Shown here: piece by piece, positions 37,682-49,676 of the stretch | Position numbering within the stretch: position 1 is the stretch's first letter | Layout of the letters: each line of letters begins with the position of its first letter | Assembly (NCBI GenBank): GCA_963969395.1 | Contig: OZ017797.1 | Location: 32,984,001-33,048,000, forward strand | Direction: 5' to 3' | Source: Pseudoscleropodium purum | Lineage: Eukaryota > Streptophyta > Bryopsida > Hypnales > Brachytheciaceae | Length of the DNA: 64,000 bases | Position numbers and translations under genes: made by a program | The notes under the pieces: generated by a model | Told to the model about the DNA's origin: nothing | The model's input: the letters and a program-made list of their open reading frames with translations, nothing else | Databases searched by the model: none

Positions 37682-40600
37682 ATGGCGTTAGAAGCCAAGA
37701 GAATCAACATGCTTAAGGAGAGGGCCATCGAGCTCGAGTTCAAAATCAATCGCCTTGGTAATCCCTCACCTCCAAGAGCATCAATGGTCGCTCACAGAAT
37801 GAACTGTAATATGTCTATTATGATATTTCTTTTCTTTTTTCTATTTTTTTTTGACACAAATGAATACATTCAACTGCAAACAGGGTGCAATTCTTATAGC
37901 AGTTTTGATGAGGTCATATATAGACTTTTCTTTTTCCAAATTTGCTTATTTTTAACCAGCACATGCAAAACTCTTCTCTAATTCTGGTCATATAAAATGT
38001 TAGTTCATCTGAATTATATTTTGCAAAACATGATCAATTGCTGAAGTCATTTTCAAACCATGAAACCTTGGTCCTTTGCGGGTTAAATGGTTCGGAAGCC
38101 GGGATAAATTTGTGTTTTCTCGGCAGGGGTGGTGGGGAGAGCTTACTACGAGGCCTCGCAAATCAAGCTGAGGCGGAACCGCATGCTGATCCGAGCAGCC
38201 CGAACTACTAACATGCTGTTGCATTCAGCACTAGCGCTGCTGCAAGCCAAAGAGATGGCCGCTCGCAAGGAAGCTTCAGGTCTAGACGGGATGCGAAGGC
38301 ACGCCAAGTGTTTACGAGCAGGGTTTGATGCGGAAAGGGCCAAGTCTGTGTTCCTGCAATTGCAGGCAAGAACTCTCATTTGCTTTACACATCAATTCAT
38401 TGCACAGAACATTCTTTACCAATACAGCTGGGTTCCCTTCGAAATCTTACACACAGGAGGCAACAACGTGAAAAATAGCACATGTTAAGCTATCTTTCAA
38501 GATTGTCTTCCCTTTCAAGCATCCACCACGATCGACAAAGTTGGGGTGACGTTGCCAATCTGGGCGTATTTGACATTCTATTCAATTATAGTAAAAGAAC
38601 ATTCAGACCCAGTAAACAATGGAATGTGATCAATGCCACAAAGATTTTGAAGCTCAAATGAATGCAAAAAATAAAAGATGTCTGTTTCTTACTCGATTAT
38701 TGCAGCTGCAAAAACAAATCACAGACACGAGGTGCGCAGAGATAGACTGCGCCGATGTGCTGAACCCCAACACACCCACTATGGAGAGGATCCACCTCTT
38801 GGATGCAAGGCTGGTGCGAATTTTTCGTAAGACCAAGGACACCCAGCTTGTGGAATTACACTTCGAAAACCTCTTGAAGCCCATGCGAGAGGAGAAGGCG
38901 ATATTCAGCAGTCAGGTACTGTACTGTAAGACCCCAATCCATTACCACACACAGCCAGTCACTTTGGAAATCGAGTCACTATCGAAGAGTCTTGACTGGA
39001 AAGAACTGGCTTCAATCTGCATTCCATAACTTTGCAAATCTATACTTCTCAACGGGATATATGGTTTGCAAATGACAGCTGGAAAGCTTGGGAAATGTCA
39101 TTAACATCAAGAATCACCAGATTATGGAACTTAAGATGGTTGAGTTCGATGCCAAGAATTCACGAATGGCCGCCAAGAAGGAGCTCGATGAAGTAGGTGA
39201 GAGACTTCTGATCATGGCTCCAGTCCTGTTTTGCGTCGTCATTCATGCCCAAACTCAGCAAAATTAGATTGCTTCAGGAACTTTTAGACGGCAATGCCAT
39301 AAAGAGAATCGATCTTTCCTTCGTTTTGGGGGAGGACTGGTCTCCCTCAGTGTGGTAATGGATCGGATGAGGTTTCATGTCCTGCAGTTGCTTAAGCAAT
39401 GGTATATTGGCAAGAAGGAACAAGTAAGCGAAGAGTTGCAGATGAGGATGCTCAGAGCCATCCGGAAAATCAAAATGCTAATGAATGTCGACGCTATGAC
39501 AAACATGTACACTCGGTACTTGTTTCAGGAGAAGCAAACCGTCTATCTAGAAAATGTGGTGAAGGATCTTCAAACGAGTCTGTCACAATTGACCAACACA
39601 GCAGAAATTCCCAAGGTAACAAATTATACACCCTGACCTCTTTATTCTGACCTAGGGATCCAAAATACTATGAGTAGTGATCCCAAAACTGGCTAAATTT
39701 CACTCGGTTTCTACTTAATTTTATCATGCCCTTAGTGTAAATTCAAAGAAAATCTTTCAAAAATGAACATTTGGCCATTCTCAGATCATTGACTATGACT
39801 CCAAGTAGAGGTACCTATTATGGATAACTTAAGCATTTCAGCTTGTAGGATTTGGGGAATTTGTTGAGAAATTGAGCTCAATGTGTGCGGAAATAAGGAC
39901 ATGGAAGAAGGCAAAAAAGGGAAGTTTTTTTTCTTGAAGAATGAATATTTTATTCAATATAAATGCAGTTTTTTCAATTAGACCCAACCTAGTCTTACAG
40001 ACTTATTTATAATGGTTAGCTTTAGAACTTTTCCCTAGCTTTGGAACTTCTCTCTAGCCTTGGACTAACTTCAAAGAGGGATGAGAGATGAGTGGATGAG
40101 AAGGTGGAAAAAGATATTCTTTTTCAATGAACAATACATCCAATTGTTGTCCACTATTGGTCGCCCTCTAAAAGCTATAAAGCCATCTCAAGGAGGTTGT
40201 CCGAAATATGTACCTCTACCTTAGTTTAATTATGTGGCAAGTGAGTTAAAGTCAATCAAATTGTATCAAGTGTGCAAGATATTCTAGAAGGTCATATGAG
40301 AGGTTTGAATGTTTATCAAAAGAATCCTAAACCCTAAATTATTGATGAAAACAGAAACATAGCATTTGTGTATTTAATAACACTCCAAAAGAAAGGGGTG
40401 TTTTTAGTAAATTTTTAAATATATTCCTAAACATAAGATTATAAGTCATGATCTTTATAGAGGTTTTCAACAAAATTTTACTGGAAATACATGTATTTTT
40501 AGAAAATTATTACTAAAAATCTCCTTCAAGGTCATTATTTGTAATCTTATGTCTAAAAATATACTTAAAAACTCCTTTAAAATGCCCCTTTTTTCCTTAT

Positions 40601-43307
40601 AGTGTAATCTCTCTATTCAAAAAAGGTGAAGCATATCTCTTTCTATTCATAAGAGATAGACATACATACCCAATCCCAAGTGCCTAGCCAAAACCATACT
40701 CTAAAAAAATCTTGAAAATGAATTTACATTTAATTCAAAATGTTCAACCTATATATATTCAAATTAGAGCATGGATATCTAGAAGTTTAGTAAGTAAGAT
40801 GCTTTTAAAAGTCATAATAAATTTCTATAATATCCAAAAAGTATACAACAAAGTGTTTTGGATTCTTCTTCCAATTGCCCATAAGATCCAAAAGCATTAA
40901 TGGAACTAGTATATAAGGCTCAAGTGTCTATTGTAATTCTAGGCCCTTCTACCTTGTACAAGCTACATGCTTACAAAATTTAAGCTCAAGTCTAGCAAAC
41001 CATTTCTAAATATTAACATCAAAATCGTAACCTCTACAGGCCTATCAAAGGAAAGAATTTTTACCAATCCATGAAGTGCACAAGCTCGTAGACCACATGG
41101 ACGATACCATCCGTGAAGTCTTCAACGACATCCGAAGTCACAAAAATTCCTACCCACTCATCCTCCTCATCCAAGGCACCAAGAAGTTGGTAGACAAGCT
41201 ACACACCGGCAGTGAAGGACTTGTAAGAAACTTTGCAATTAAGACCTAATTGCTTTGCTGAGGAATATTATAAGGAAATGCTCATTCAATGAATTTGATA
41301 AACCTAAGTAAATACCTCATCTTGTGCATTTGTAAGATCTTCAACAATTGCTTTCATTCAATGAATTTGTGAGATTCTACAAACTTGTGAATTTTGAAAA
41401 CTTGTAAGACCGTAAAGAATTGAGAATTTGGTGAATTTGTAGTAAGAAGCTAAGAAATTGTTGATTCTTGAAATTTGTTAAATACTAAAGAATCATTAAT
41501 TCAGTCAATTTGTGAGATCCTAAGCAATTGCTCATTGAATGAATTTATAAAATCCTTGGGAATTACAAATTCCAAAAACTTATAAGACCCTAAAGAATTG
41601 CTAAAGAATTTGCTAAATTTGTAGAGTCCTAAGGAATTGCTAGTTCTATGAATTTAAAATTTATACTTTTGTTCAACAATTTCTAAACACTACAATAATA
41701 ATTAAGCATTGCTTTCTTTTCATTCAGGCTAAAAGGGGCTTCACAAGACAATTGGATACTATACTTTCAGTTGAAAATAGATTGATTCTATTACTCATGG
41801 TAAGAAAGGGGATTTGAATCTAGGCAAGCTTGATTTTTGCACTAGATGTTTTTTGGGGGGTTGGGAGGGCTGTCTAGGTGTGTTTCCGGCACAATTCCCA
41901 AGCAGTTCGGGAATGGCTATTGTCAGAATTTTTTAAAAATTTTAAATTTTTTTTTGAAAATGCAAACAAAAGTTGAAAAAAAAATTTAATTAAAAAAAAG
42001 AAGAAAAAGTGATGTGGCAATTGTTGTGCCATGTCACGTAGCTGTTGTAGGGTAGTGCGCTCAATTTAGGAACGCAGATTTTAGCAAGGGAACTCATAGC
42101 CCTCCCAAGGGACTGAATCTCATCTAATGTTTTGTGATTTGGAAGATTCTAAACTTTTTTAAGGCAATTCAAAAATCCTAAACCCTAAACTCCACTAACA
42201 GATTTTTATTGAAATTCCCAAATAAAACCCTTCATTTCACTAGGAGAAAATTGCATTAGAATCCAATAAAATGCATGACATTGGTTTTATTGAGTTCCTA
42301 GTTTCTAGCGCAAAATTCTGCGTTGAAATGCCATTCCAATGTAGGATTTTGCATCTGGAACTAGGAACTCAACAAATCGATGTCACACGTTTTATTGGAT
42401 TCTAATGCAATTTTCTTCTAGTATTTATATAAATACTTTTGATTAAAGTTAACTATTTTTTTACTTAAATTAGAATCCAAGAAATCATAGGTATGTGTAG
42501 GATTGAAGTAATTATAGACATTACCATTCAACAACTTTGCTATTATGTATTGGTAGAATATATTTTAGAATATAAATGTATACTGTTGATATGTGAGGGA
42601 GGAAGCATTAAATGGATGCTATGTGTTTTGTAAGGCAATAAGTACACAAGCAAATGATTGTAAAGCTTAAAATTGTACACATATATAAGGAATTTTATTA
42701 ACTCGTTGAAAATGAGCATTTTTTCAATAATGTACACATATACAATTGCTATTCCATTTTCAAAACCATTTTATCTAGATTCTTGCATTAAAATGTAAAC
42801 CTTGTGAATGTAAGATCTATTTTGGGCTTCTTGTCTCTTCATAGGTTAAAATATCTTTATAAAATCACTTAAAGGATAAGACTAGCCAATATATACATCA
42901 TGAGTGAATTAGATTAATTTTTCATTCTTGAATATACAACATTAGTTGCTTATGTATGAAAAATTTCTTATGAAAGCAAATTTGGTGGCTACTATTTGTA
43001 ATTCAAAATAGTAGAATCTAACATACTTACAAAAACATCAAAATCCTCTTCTTATCTTCTAAAAAGCTCAAATGATCCTAGTTGACAAAGCTAGCATAGT
43101 AGATTTCATATTTGATTCCAAATTTTTCTAAAGTTACTCCTTTAGATATTGGAATTTAGAACCTTGAAATCAAACTTTCAAAGCTTGAATTAAAGTTGTG
43201 GTACTTTTGAACAGCAACTAGATAAGAAGATGACTTACTTGAAGGAGTTGCAAGAAGCAAAGTTCAAAGAAGCTCTCCCAAGTAAAAAAATTCAATCTTA
43301 CTTTTAA
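37682..43307 (+). CDS. ODAD3/CCDC151-like coiled-coil protein (outer dynein arm docking)
   Basis: Proposed exons: 37682-37757, 38127-38365, 38706-38915, 39079-39196, 39278-39615, 41040-41222, 41728-41799, 43215-43307. They stay in frame throughout and give 442 residues, nearly all helical. The segment VVGRAYYEASQIKLRRNR (about 26-43) resembles the GDRKAYYE-SQ...KKN motif near the N-terminus of CCDC151/ODA10; a later stretch, LLDARLVRIFRKTKDTQLVE, is compatible with its central coiled coil. The family assembles outer dynein arms on motile flagella, implying a role in sperm. Exon 2 ends CAG|GCAAGA, a GC-AG intron. The start could be an internal exon, and 442 residues is shorter than the roughly 600 of animal ODAD3. 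Other ODAD coiled-coil proteins are alternatives; the family call is from memory of motifs. Confidence 0.6.
39675..39791. mobile_element. Small MITE-like element, copy 2, in an intron of the ODAD3-like gene
   Basis: A 117-bp relative of 26754-26885 in the same orientation, with degraded ends TAGTGATCC and AGATCATTGA. It lies 60 bp into the 1.4-kb intron 5. Confidence 0.5.
41840..42120. repeat. Probable degenerate dispersed repeat in intron 7 of the ODAD3-like gene
   Basis: A block with GGGAGGGCTGTCTAGG, long A/T runs, an imperfect TGATGTGGCA...TGCCATGTCA palindrome at 42010-42036 and GCCCTCCCAAG near its end. A block with a similar layout occurs at about 52580-52980. Confidence 0.4.
42239..42422. 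mobile_element. 184-bp foldback element in intron 7 of the ODAD3-like gene
   Basis: Two arms of about 65 bp (42239-42303 and 42359-42422) are inverted copies with about ten differences, starting ACTAGGAGAAAATTGCATTA and ending with its complement TTCTTCTAGT. The central 55 bp can pair further (GCAAAAT with ATTTTGC). No long target duplication is visible. It is most like a foldback MITE; a hairpin RNA precursor is possible. Confidence 0.75.
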
Positions 43308-45043
43308 TCCCTACTAAACATTTAATTGTAATGACCTACTATTATGTAATGTCATAATATAATGTAAGTCAAACTTTCTTCTTTTTATTGGTATTGTTTA
43401 CAACCTTCTTAAAATATCTGTAAATAATTCATTACTATTTCAATTTATAAAATATTAATGAATCCACTATAGGCCATTTAAACACTTGAAAATTAATCTA
43501 TAGAGAACAAGTGAAAGTAAGACTAATTGTATAGATTAAATTAACTTTCAAATCAAATTTCTCTTTTTTCAAAAATATTGCATATGATTCCTTTTTCATG
43601 TAAGTATATTTTATTACCATCATTGAAGCTTTATTTTAATACCTATATAGATATGAAATCAATTATCTTTGACCATTCTACCTTATAGTTCTCCTATTTC
43701 ATGGATTGATGCACATATTTTCATTTAATAGTAAATTTTTTTTAAAAAGAATTACATATACTAAACTTTTTGTCCCCTATAGTCTCATTTTAAATAGTGA
43801 AAATGTGTAATGTAGTTTGTATTTGAGTGTTGGCAAGCAAAATTAATGTTGAATTTAAATACAATTCAAGAAAGAAAAAGGTTCTATGAAGATGATAGTA
43901 GCATTAGATATTTAGGCCAATCATGAATAAAGGAGGTCTAATACATCTCCAACAAAGTCAGTATATTAATTATGGAGGTACATCAAAATTTGAAATTGTT
44001 ACAATAAATGCTATTTTTTCTATGATTGTCTTTCATAAGGTTTTAAGTAAGCTAAGTACAATCATCAATCAGTGAGATGATGAAGGTAATAAACAATGTT
44101 ATACACGCCAATGAATTCTTATCTTATCTCAAAGAAGATTTTAGTTGCATGAATACATTCCCTATGTAAGAATCATGACTATTGAAATTTCTTTTAAATT
44201 CTTTTATGTTCAAGCAATAACATCACTTGATTACAAGCTTTTGCATTAATTTTCAAATTTTTTCAAACTTGGATCATATTATTAATCACTTGTCAAGTGA
44301 TGTCTATTCAACTAAGTTTTTAGTATAATATGACACGTATAAAGCAATGAATGAGGAAAGCAATTCATTTCAAACTATATTCAAAGACCCTTTTAGATGT
44401 CCTTCCTTTCAAATTCAATTAAGGTTAATTTGAATTTTTTTAGCTACTTTAGGCAAAAGAGTAAATATAATTGCTATTATTATACTATATATGACAACTA
44501 AACTATAACCATTTTATAGCTAGCATGAATTAAGAGTCAAGAAACTCATGATTGTGCAAGAAGGTCGCAAGTATGTTTTGATATATTGAAAGTTTTGGAA
44601 GACAAAGTACCTAGTTATAAATAAATTAGGTACTTGGCATAGGTGTATATCTTGTGGATAATTTGGATGGTATAAAGTGCGGTGGTTTATGAAAAATTAT
44701 ATTATTGTTGTTTGTATTGTATTAGGGGAATCGGAGGGATTCGTTGTTTTCTAAATGGTGTTTAAGTATTAAAATGAAAGTGGAGTATTTAACCCTTAAT
44801 ACTCCAATGTCCTAGTTTAGAACAATGAACAAAGAGGCTTTTTTTACCACAAAACTTCTCATTCATCCAAACCAATGTTTGACATCTTTCCAAAATGTTT
44901 TTTATGATGAATTTGATGAAATTGAGGTAAATAATATGTTGTATTTATTATTATGATATAAGCAAACATATGCAAAAATTCAAGGAGGATTCAAATGCAA
45001 AAGGATTAACCGTTGAGCACCCCATTGCCTAAAATATAGCCTC
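43308..45043. other. AT-rich intergenic DNA
   Basis: No ORF above chance, RNA gene or element boundary recognised. Confidence 0.5.
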
Positions 45044-45960
45044 TTAACCCCTAAAGGACCGGGGTCATTTTCTGCGAAAAAACTGTGAAAATTGCCCTTT
45101 TTGCTGCGTTCATGAGGGAAACCAAAAGAATTTTTTTTTTAGAATCTGACCATAGGATCTTGTACCTTACTTGTCTACAATGAACTGGTAAAAATTTCAT
45201 AAATTTTGACCGTACGGATTGAGAGATATGAGCTTCCAAAGTTGGAAATGTTTTTTTTTCTAACACTGCCCTATAATTTCAGTTGACTTTGACCGATGCT
45301 AAAGGGAAAAACTTACTCTACACAAATTTGAGGTTTTATTTCTCCATGTAGCAAACCATGTTGGGTATCTGTGGAAGAAATTTCAAATCCATTGGAGGGG
45401 TTTAGCATACTCAAACAATTCTTGCAATGCAATGAGGTCTTTAAATTTTGAAATGCATTATGCAAAATTGCAAGCCTGTTATAAATTTCAGATATTTTCT
45501 TTACAGAAATCTGAACGGTGAAAACATGTACATATCATTTTTCTAGAGAGTGCACTAAAAAAAAATTTAATTTTAAATTGTGGCCTCCAATGAAAGACCC
45601 AAGGCTAAAACAAATTTTCACTCTGGTCTGCTGAAAATGCAGGGTCCAACCTGCAGCGTCTTGCATGCCCAACTCCATATCCCATCTCATGCCCCGATTA
45701 CTGCCCTCCGCTCAATCGGTGCACTCCCACATGATAGAGCCCCTGCCCGCACTGTCCCTCCTCCCCCCATTTCAACAAAAACCTGTATAACTTCTCGCTG
45801 GAATCTCGAAATCACAAAAAAAAATTTGACCAACACATAGTTCTCTTCATTCCTCACCTTCGATAAAAGTTTTAGAAAATCTCATGAAATTGTCTATGTG
45901 CAGGTACATGCCTGAAATGCCATTTGTCCCCCAAGGGAACAATGGTCCTTTAGGGGTTAA
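45044..45960. mobile_element. TTAA-flanked inverted-repeat element, family 2
   Basis: 917 bp with a perfect 17-bp terminal inverted repeat, TTAACCCCTAAAGGACC at 45044 and GGTCCTTTAGGGGTTAA ending at 45960. The first four terminal bases beyond the flank (CCCC) and TAAA are shared with family 1, but the interior differs. It contains a GC-richer core at about 45590-45790 within AT-rich arms, with an 86-codon ORF (45580-45840) that I do not recognise. No transposase is present. Confidence 0.75.
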
Positions 45961-46284
45961 ACCTAAAAGATTTTCTTCTTTGACTGTTATAATCTTTTCA
46001 ATGGTACAATCAAAGGACGTGTTCCTTTCACTATAGCTTTAAGTCTATAGGGTCAAATTTATGTGTTGTATTTACAAATATGCACAAGGCGCTTAAGGAT
46101 TAATAGTGATGTTATTGATGTTGCTAAATGTATGTTTGATTGATGATTTGTTTGCCATTATCATGTTATAATCAAGGGAAACTTCATATTCAGTTTAAAA
46201 TGCTCTAAAATAGTGCCATACATTCTTATAAATTTTGAATTCAACAGAGTTAATTATAAAGTAGGCACAATGTGGGACCAAAAG

Positions 46285-46520
46285 CCACACTTCGTAAAAA
46301 CATGGGACCAAACTCCTTGGAGCACCAAAACTGAGGTCCAATAGAGTTCGGTGTTACATTCCTTTTTTACTATTATTCATTATACCTTCCTCCAACACCC
46401 TTGTTTCAAACACTATTATATTCAGTAAAAACAGAGGATCAAACTCCTTGAAGCACCAAAACTGAGGTCCAATGGAGTTTGGTGTTGCATTTCTTTTTAA
46501 CTATTATTAATTATACCTTC
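46285..46520. repeat. Diverged tandem duplication, about 130-bp period
   Basis: Two copies of a segment with AAACTCCTTGGAGCACCAAA, ACTGAGGTCCAATRGAGTT and TATACCTTCCTC, separated by about 130 bp. Confidence 0.8.
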
Positions 46521-46577
46521 CTCTTATTGTAAACTGGGGTTTCCTTTACGATTAACTCTATCAGCTTCAAATAAATA

Positions 46578-46701
46578 AATACGTAAATTTCCTCTCAGAT
46601 TAGCAATTTCTCTTGATAAGCCAGGTATTATGCCGTGCCAATACGTAAATTTCCTCTCAGATTAGCAATTTCTCTTGGTAAGCCAGGTATTATGCCGTGC
46701 C
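46578..46701. repeat. 62-bp perfect-register tandem repeat
   Basis: Two adjacent 62-bp units starting AATACGTAAATTTCCTCTCA, differing at one base (TTGATAAG versus TTGGTAAG). The near-identity suggests a recent duplication. Confidence 0.92.
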
Positions 46702-47386
46702 AATGAATCTCCTTCTTGGATGGAAAGTTAAAATAAACCACACAAGTTAATTCAATTAGTGAGGGAGTTTGAATAATGCAAAATGACACTCTCACAGAAT
46801 TCTAAACCCGACCTGGCTCTGATTACAAATACGTGGCACCAATTCTCATGGATCTCTATCAGAGAGAAATATTATCTCACCCACTCCTGCAACTCTTATA
46901 TCGTATCATATATCAATACCACAAATTTCACATCTACAAAAATTAGAATTCGCTATCACAATGACACCGTAGATTGTGAAGCATTGACCCTCGTATGCAT
47001 AACTGGAAAAGTTACAGAGCATTGAGGTGCTCAACTGATCACGTGGGAAACAGATCCTAAAGTTCAGTTACAAGCTGCATCAAAACCACAACCTCTACAT
47101 ACCTGAGTACTAGATAAAGCTCAGGATACCGGGGAGCTATATCTTCTACATGAGCCAATAACACCAGACATTTGCTTCATGGCACTACTGAAGCCAAACT
47201 AGAGATGAGCATTAAATGTCGCTGGGATCACTTCACTGAAGTCAACATAATGTAAATGCTACGGTCAAAAACCAAAACCTACAATCTGCTACCGATAACT
47301 AAAATCTGAAGTGGATGCCATGCACCGGCTTCCAAGGAGCCAATTCAACCAGTCCAGGACATGGCCAGGCCCTTGCTTGCGTAGGT

Positions 47387-49676
47387 TTAATTTGTCTGCA
47401 TTGCTTCTGCGTGATATGTTTCTAAATCGGCATCCAGGTCTTCCACGGTCTTCTCTACAGCAGGGGCACCCCCTCGGCCTCCACCCCTGCCTCCAGCACC
47501 TCGGCCTCCTGCACCTCGGCCACCACTTCTGCCTCCACCGCGTCCCCGGAATGCACTACCGCCACCCCTGCCTCGGTCAGATCCTGGACCTCGGGCAAAA
47601 GGCATGCTGCACAAAAAATTATGTTTAATAAGCTACTACATAACCCGGGACATGGAAGTAACAGTCTGACACCAGCATATATTATAATAAATATGTCATT
47701 AAAATTTGCTTAACTACGAAGATATTCCCCAAAGGAATTACGAAATTAGAAATCCCAGGTTACACATTTAAGATAAAGAAGTTTCCAGCTCAAAGAGACC
47801 TCAAAATTTCTACCATCCAGTGGCATCCAAAACATAAACCACCAGCTCCCAGTAGGGATCACTTCAGATTTCACGTGCGAGAAACGTATACTTACCCTTG
47901 TGAAGAAACCATACGCCCTCGACCAGCAACAACTGTCATGGCTCCGTTGCTTCGGGCGGCTGGAACAGGAGCAGAGTTAAGATTGGTGCCAATCATCTCG
48001 ATCTTCATGGGCTTTCCGTCCAGCTGGACATTGTTATATCTCTTCACCGCAGCAACAGCATCGGGTTTCCGCGTGAATACCACTTCCGCAGTTCCCTGAT
48101 GATAAACAGAACAGATATTATAAACAAAAAGAGAAGATCCCAACAAAATTCGCCTGCACCAGCAAGCTAAAATTGTGAAGCTTGGATGATTCAAATATTT
48201 GACCGCTTCCATCATCAACAAACAAAGATCCTAGAAAAGGTAGAGCACGTGATACCAAGAATATCTCACCTTAGAGCGACCACTTCGGTCATAATTGATG
48301 GAGCATCTCTTCAAGTCACCAACTTCCGCAAACAGTTCCTGGTTGAGTCAAAGAGAAAAGAGGTGTAAAAATCGATATTGCAAACACAATACACAGAGCC
48401 CTCGATGATCGGATTGCAGGTGGCAATGTAAGACAAAAACTGGGATGAACAAAATGTGAACGACTGGAACCATCTATTAAATGATAAAAATAAATGGACA
48501 TACAAGTCAGAACCTAACAGACGACAAACGCAATCTGTAGTAGACTAGTTGTTCTCCAATATACAATAAATCCAACACCATCGTGCCTACGATTTTCAAC
48601 AACTGGCACAACACATTAGAAACAGCATAACGAGAAATCTCACAAATTAATCTCCTGATAATAGTATCGTGCAAGCTTACCTTGATGTCATCATTTGAGA
48701 CTCCATAATCAAGGTTCGATATGTACAACTTGGTCCCTGTCTCAATACCTCCACCCATTCCTCTGCCGCCAGCAGGTACAACAGGAGCGAAGTTGTCGTA
48801 CATGTCATGCTGCCACACGGAATCAGGAGCGCGGCGTACTGGCTGTTCACACGAAAAAAGAACATGATTGGAGGTTCGCACCACCCAGAAATTCGATCAG
48901 CAAAAAAACGCTCACACACACGAACGCTCACTTCAAAGACACGCGCCAAACCCACCAACATGAAGAGTACACAACAGATAATGCAAACGCTGGCAGAAGA
49001 GGCGAGCCACATCCTGAAAATTTAAGATATGGATACCTCCTACCAGGACAAGTGCGTCACAGTAGAGAAGCGTAATATGAAAGTGTCAAAGCGTTGATGG
49101 AATGGAATACATCAAAGTAGGCCCCCAGCATTCCAGCCGAAGATGAACTACAGGCACAGCACGTCCACAAGGCCTCCAACAGAAATCCACCCTTCCATTT
49201 TGACATCCAAAACACCAAACCCTGCTCCCCTTGCAACACCTTCCATATAGAGGCTTGGCCGGGTGCTCATATCATACTCAAAATGGTTCTCACTCAAGCT
49301 ATCGCATCCTCACGTCTCTTTGTGCCTCAAAATTTTTTTGATATTTTTTTTGTCCTCTTATCCCTAATGACTCTTTCAAAGTCTGCCATGGCCACTATGC
49401 GAATAAGTGAATAGGTGAATAAGGGAATGCCGCTTTTCTTGCCTTTGCGCTCGCGTAAGGCGTTGGCCGGGAAGTGGCTCGGCCCACTTGTCTACGGGTT
49501 GGCCCCGAGGTTTTTACTCCAGGGTAGCCCCCTCCAGCAGCAGCAGCAGCAGCAGCAGTCGCTCCTCCGCGCCGAGGCGCAGCACCTGCGCCTCGGCCAC
49601 CACCCCTCCCACCGCGGGTGGCACTCTTGTTCGTCTTAATAAGGTCGTCCAAAGACATGTCCAATGCGCTCGTCAT
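47387..49676 (-). CDS. ALY: ALY/REF mRNA export adaptor (THO4-like)
   Basis: Minus-strand exons 49676-49443, 48842-48681, 48338-48270, 48095-47896 and 47606-47387 give 294 residues without a stop. The N-terminal helicase-binding motif [13 protein letters not shown] is at 5-17, then an RG-rich and alanine-rich stretch encoded by a GCT/GCA-type triplet run. The RRM spans about 115-193, with RNP2-like LYISNL at 117-122 and RNP1-like GTAEVVF near 156-162. A C-terminal RGG box (about 222-275) and the second conserved motif [15 protein letters not shown] follow. ALY proteins link the TREX complex and UAP56 to mRNA for nuclear export. Intron 1 starts AAG|GCAAGA, so it is a GC-AG intron; no GT donor nearby keeps the conserved junction. 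The start is the ATG before TSALDMS. Confidence 0.95.
49536..49560. repeat. CAG/CTG triplet run in ALY exon 1
   Basis: Eight CAG triplets on the plus strand, read as CTG-register GCT codons on the coding strand, giving an alanine run. It is a potentially length-variable site. Confidence 0.85.

Noticed and set aside
45580..45840. 86-codon ORF inside the family 2 element as a transposase
   Set aside because: Far too short, proline-rich, and lacks any DDE-like arrangement.
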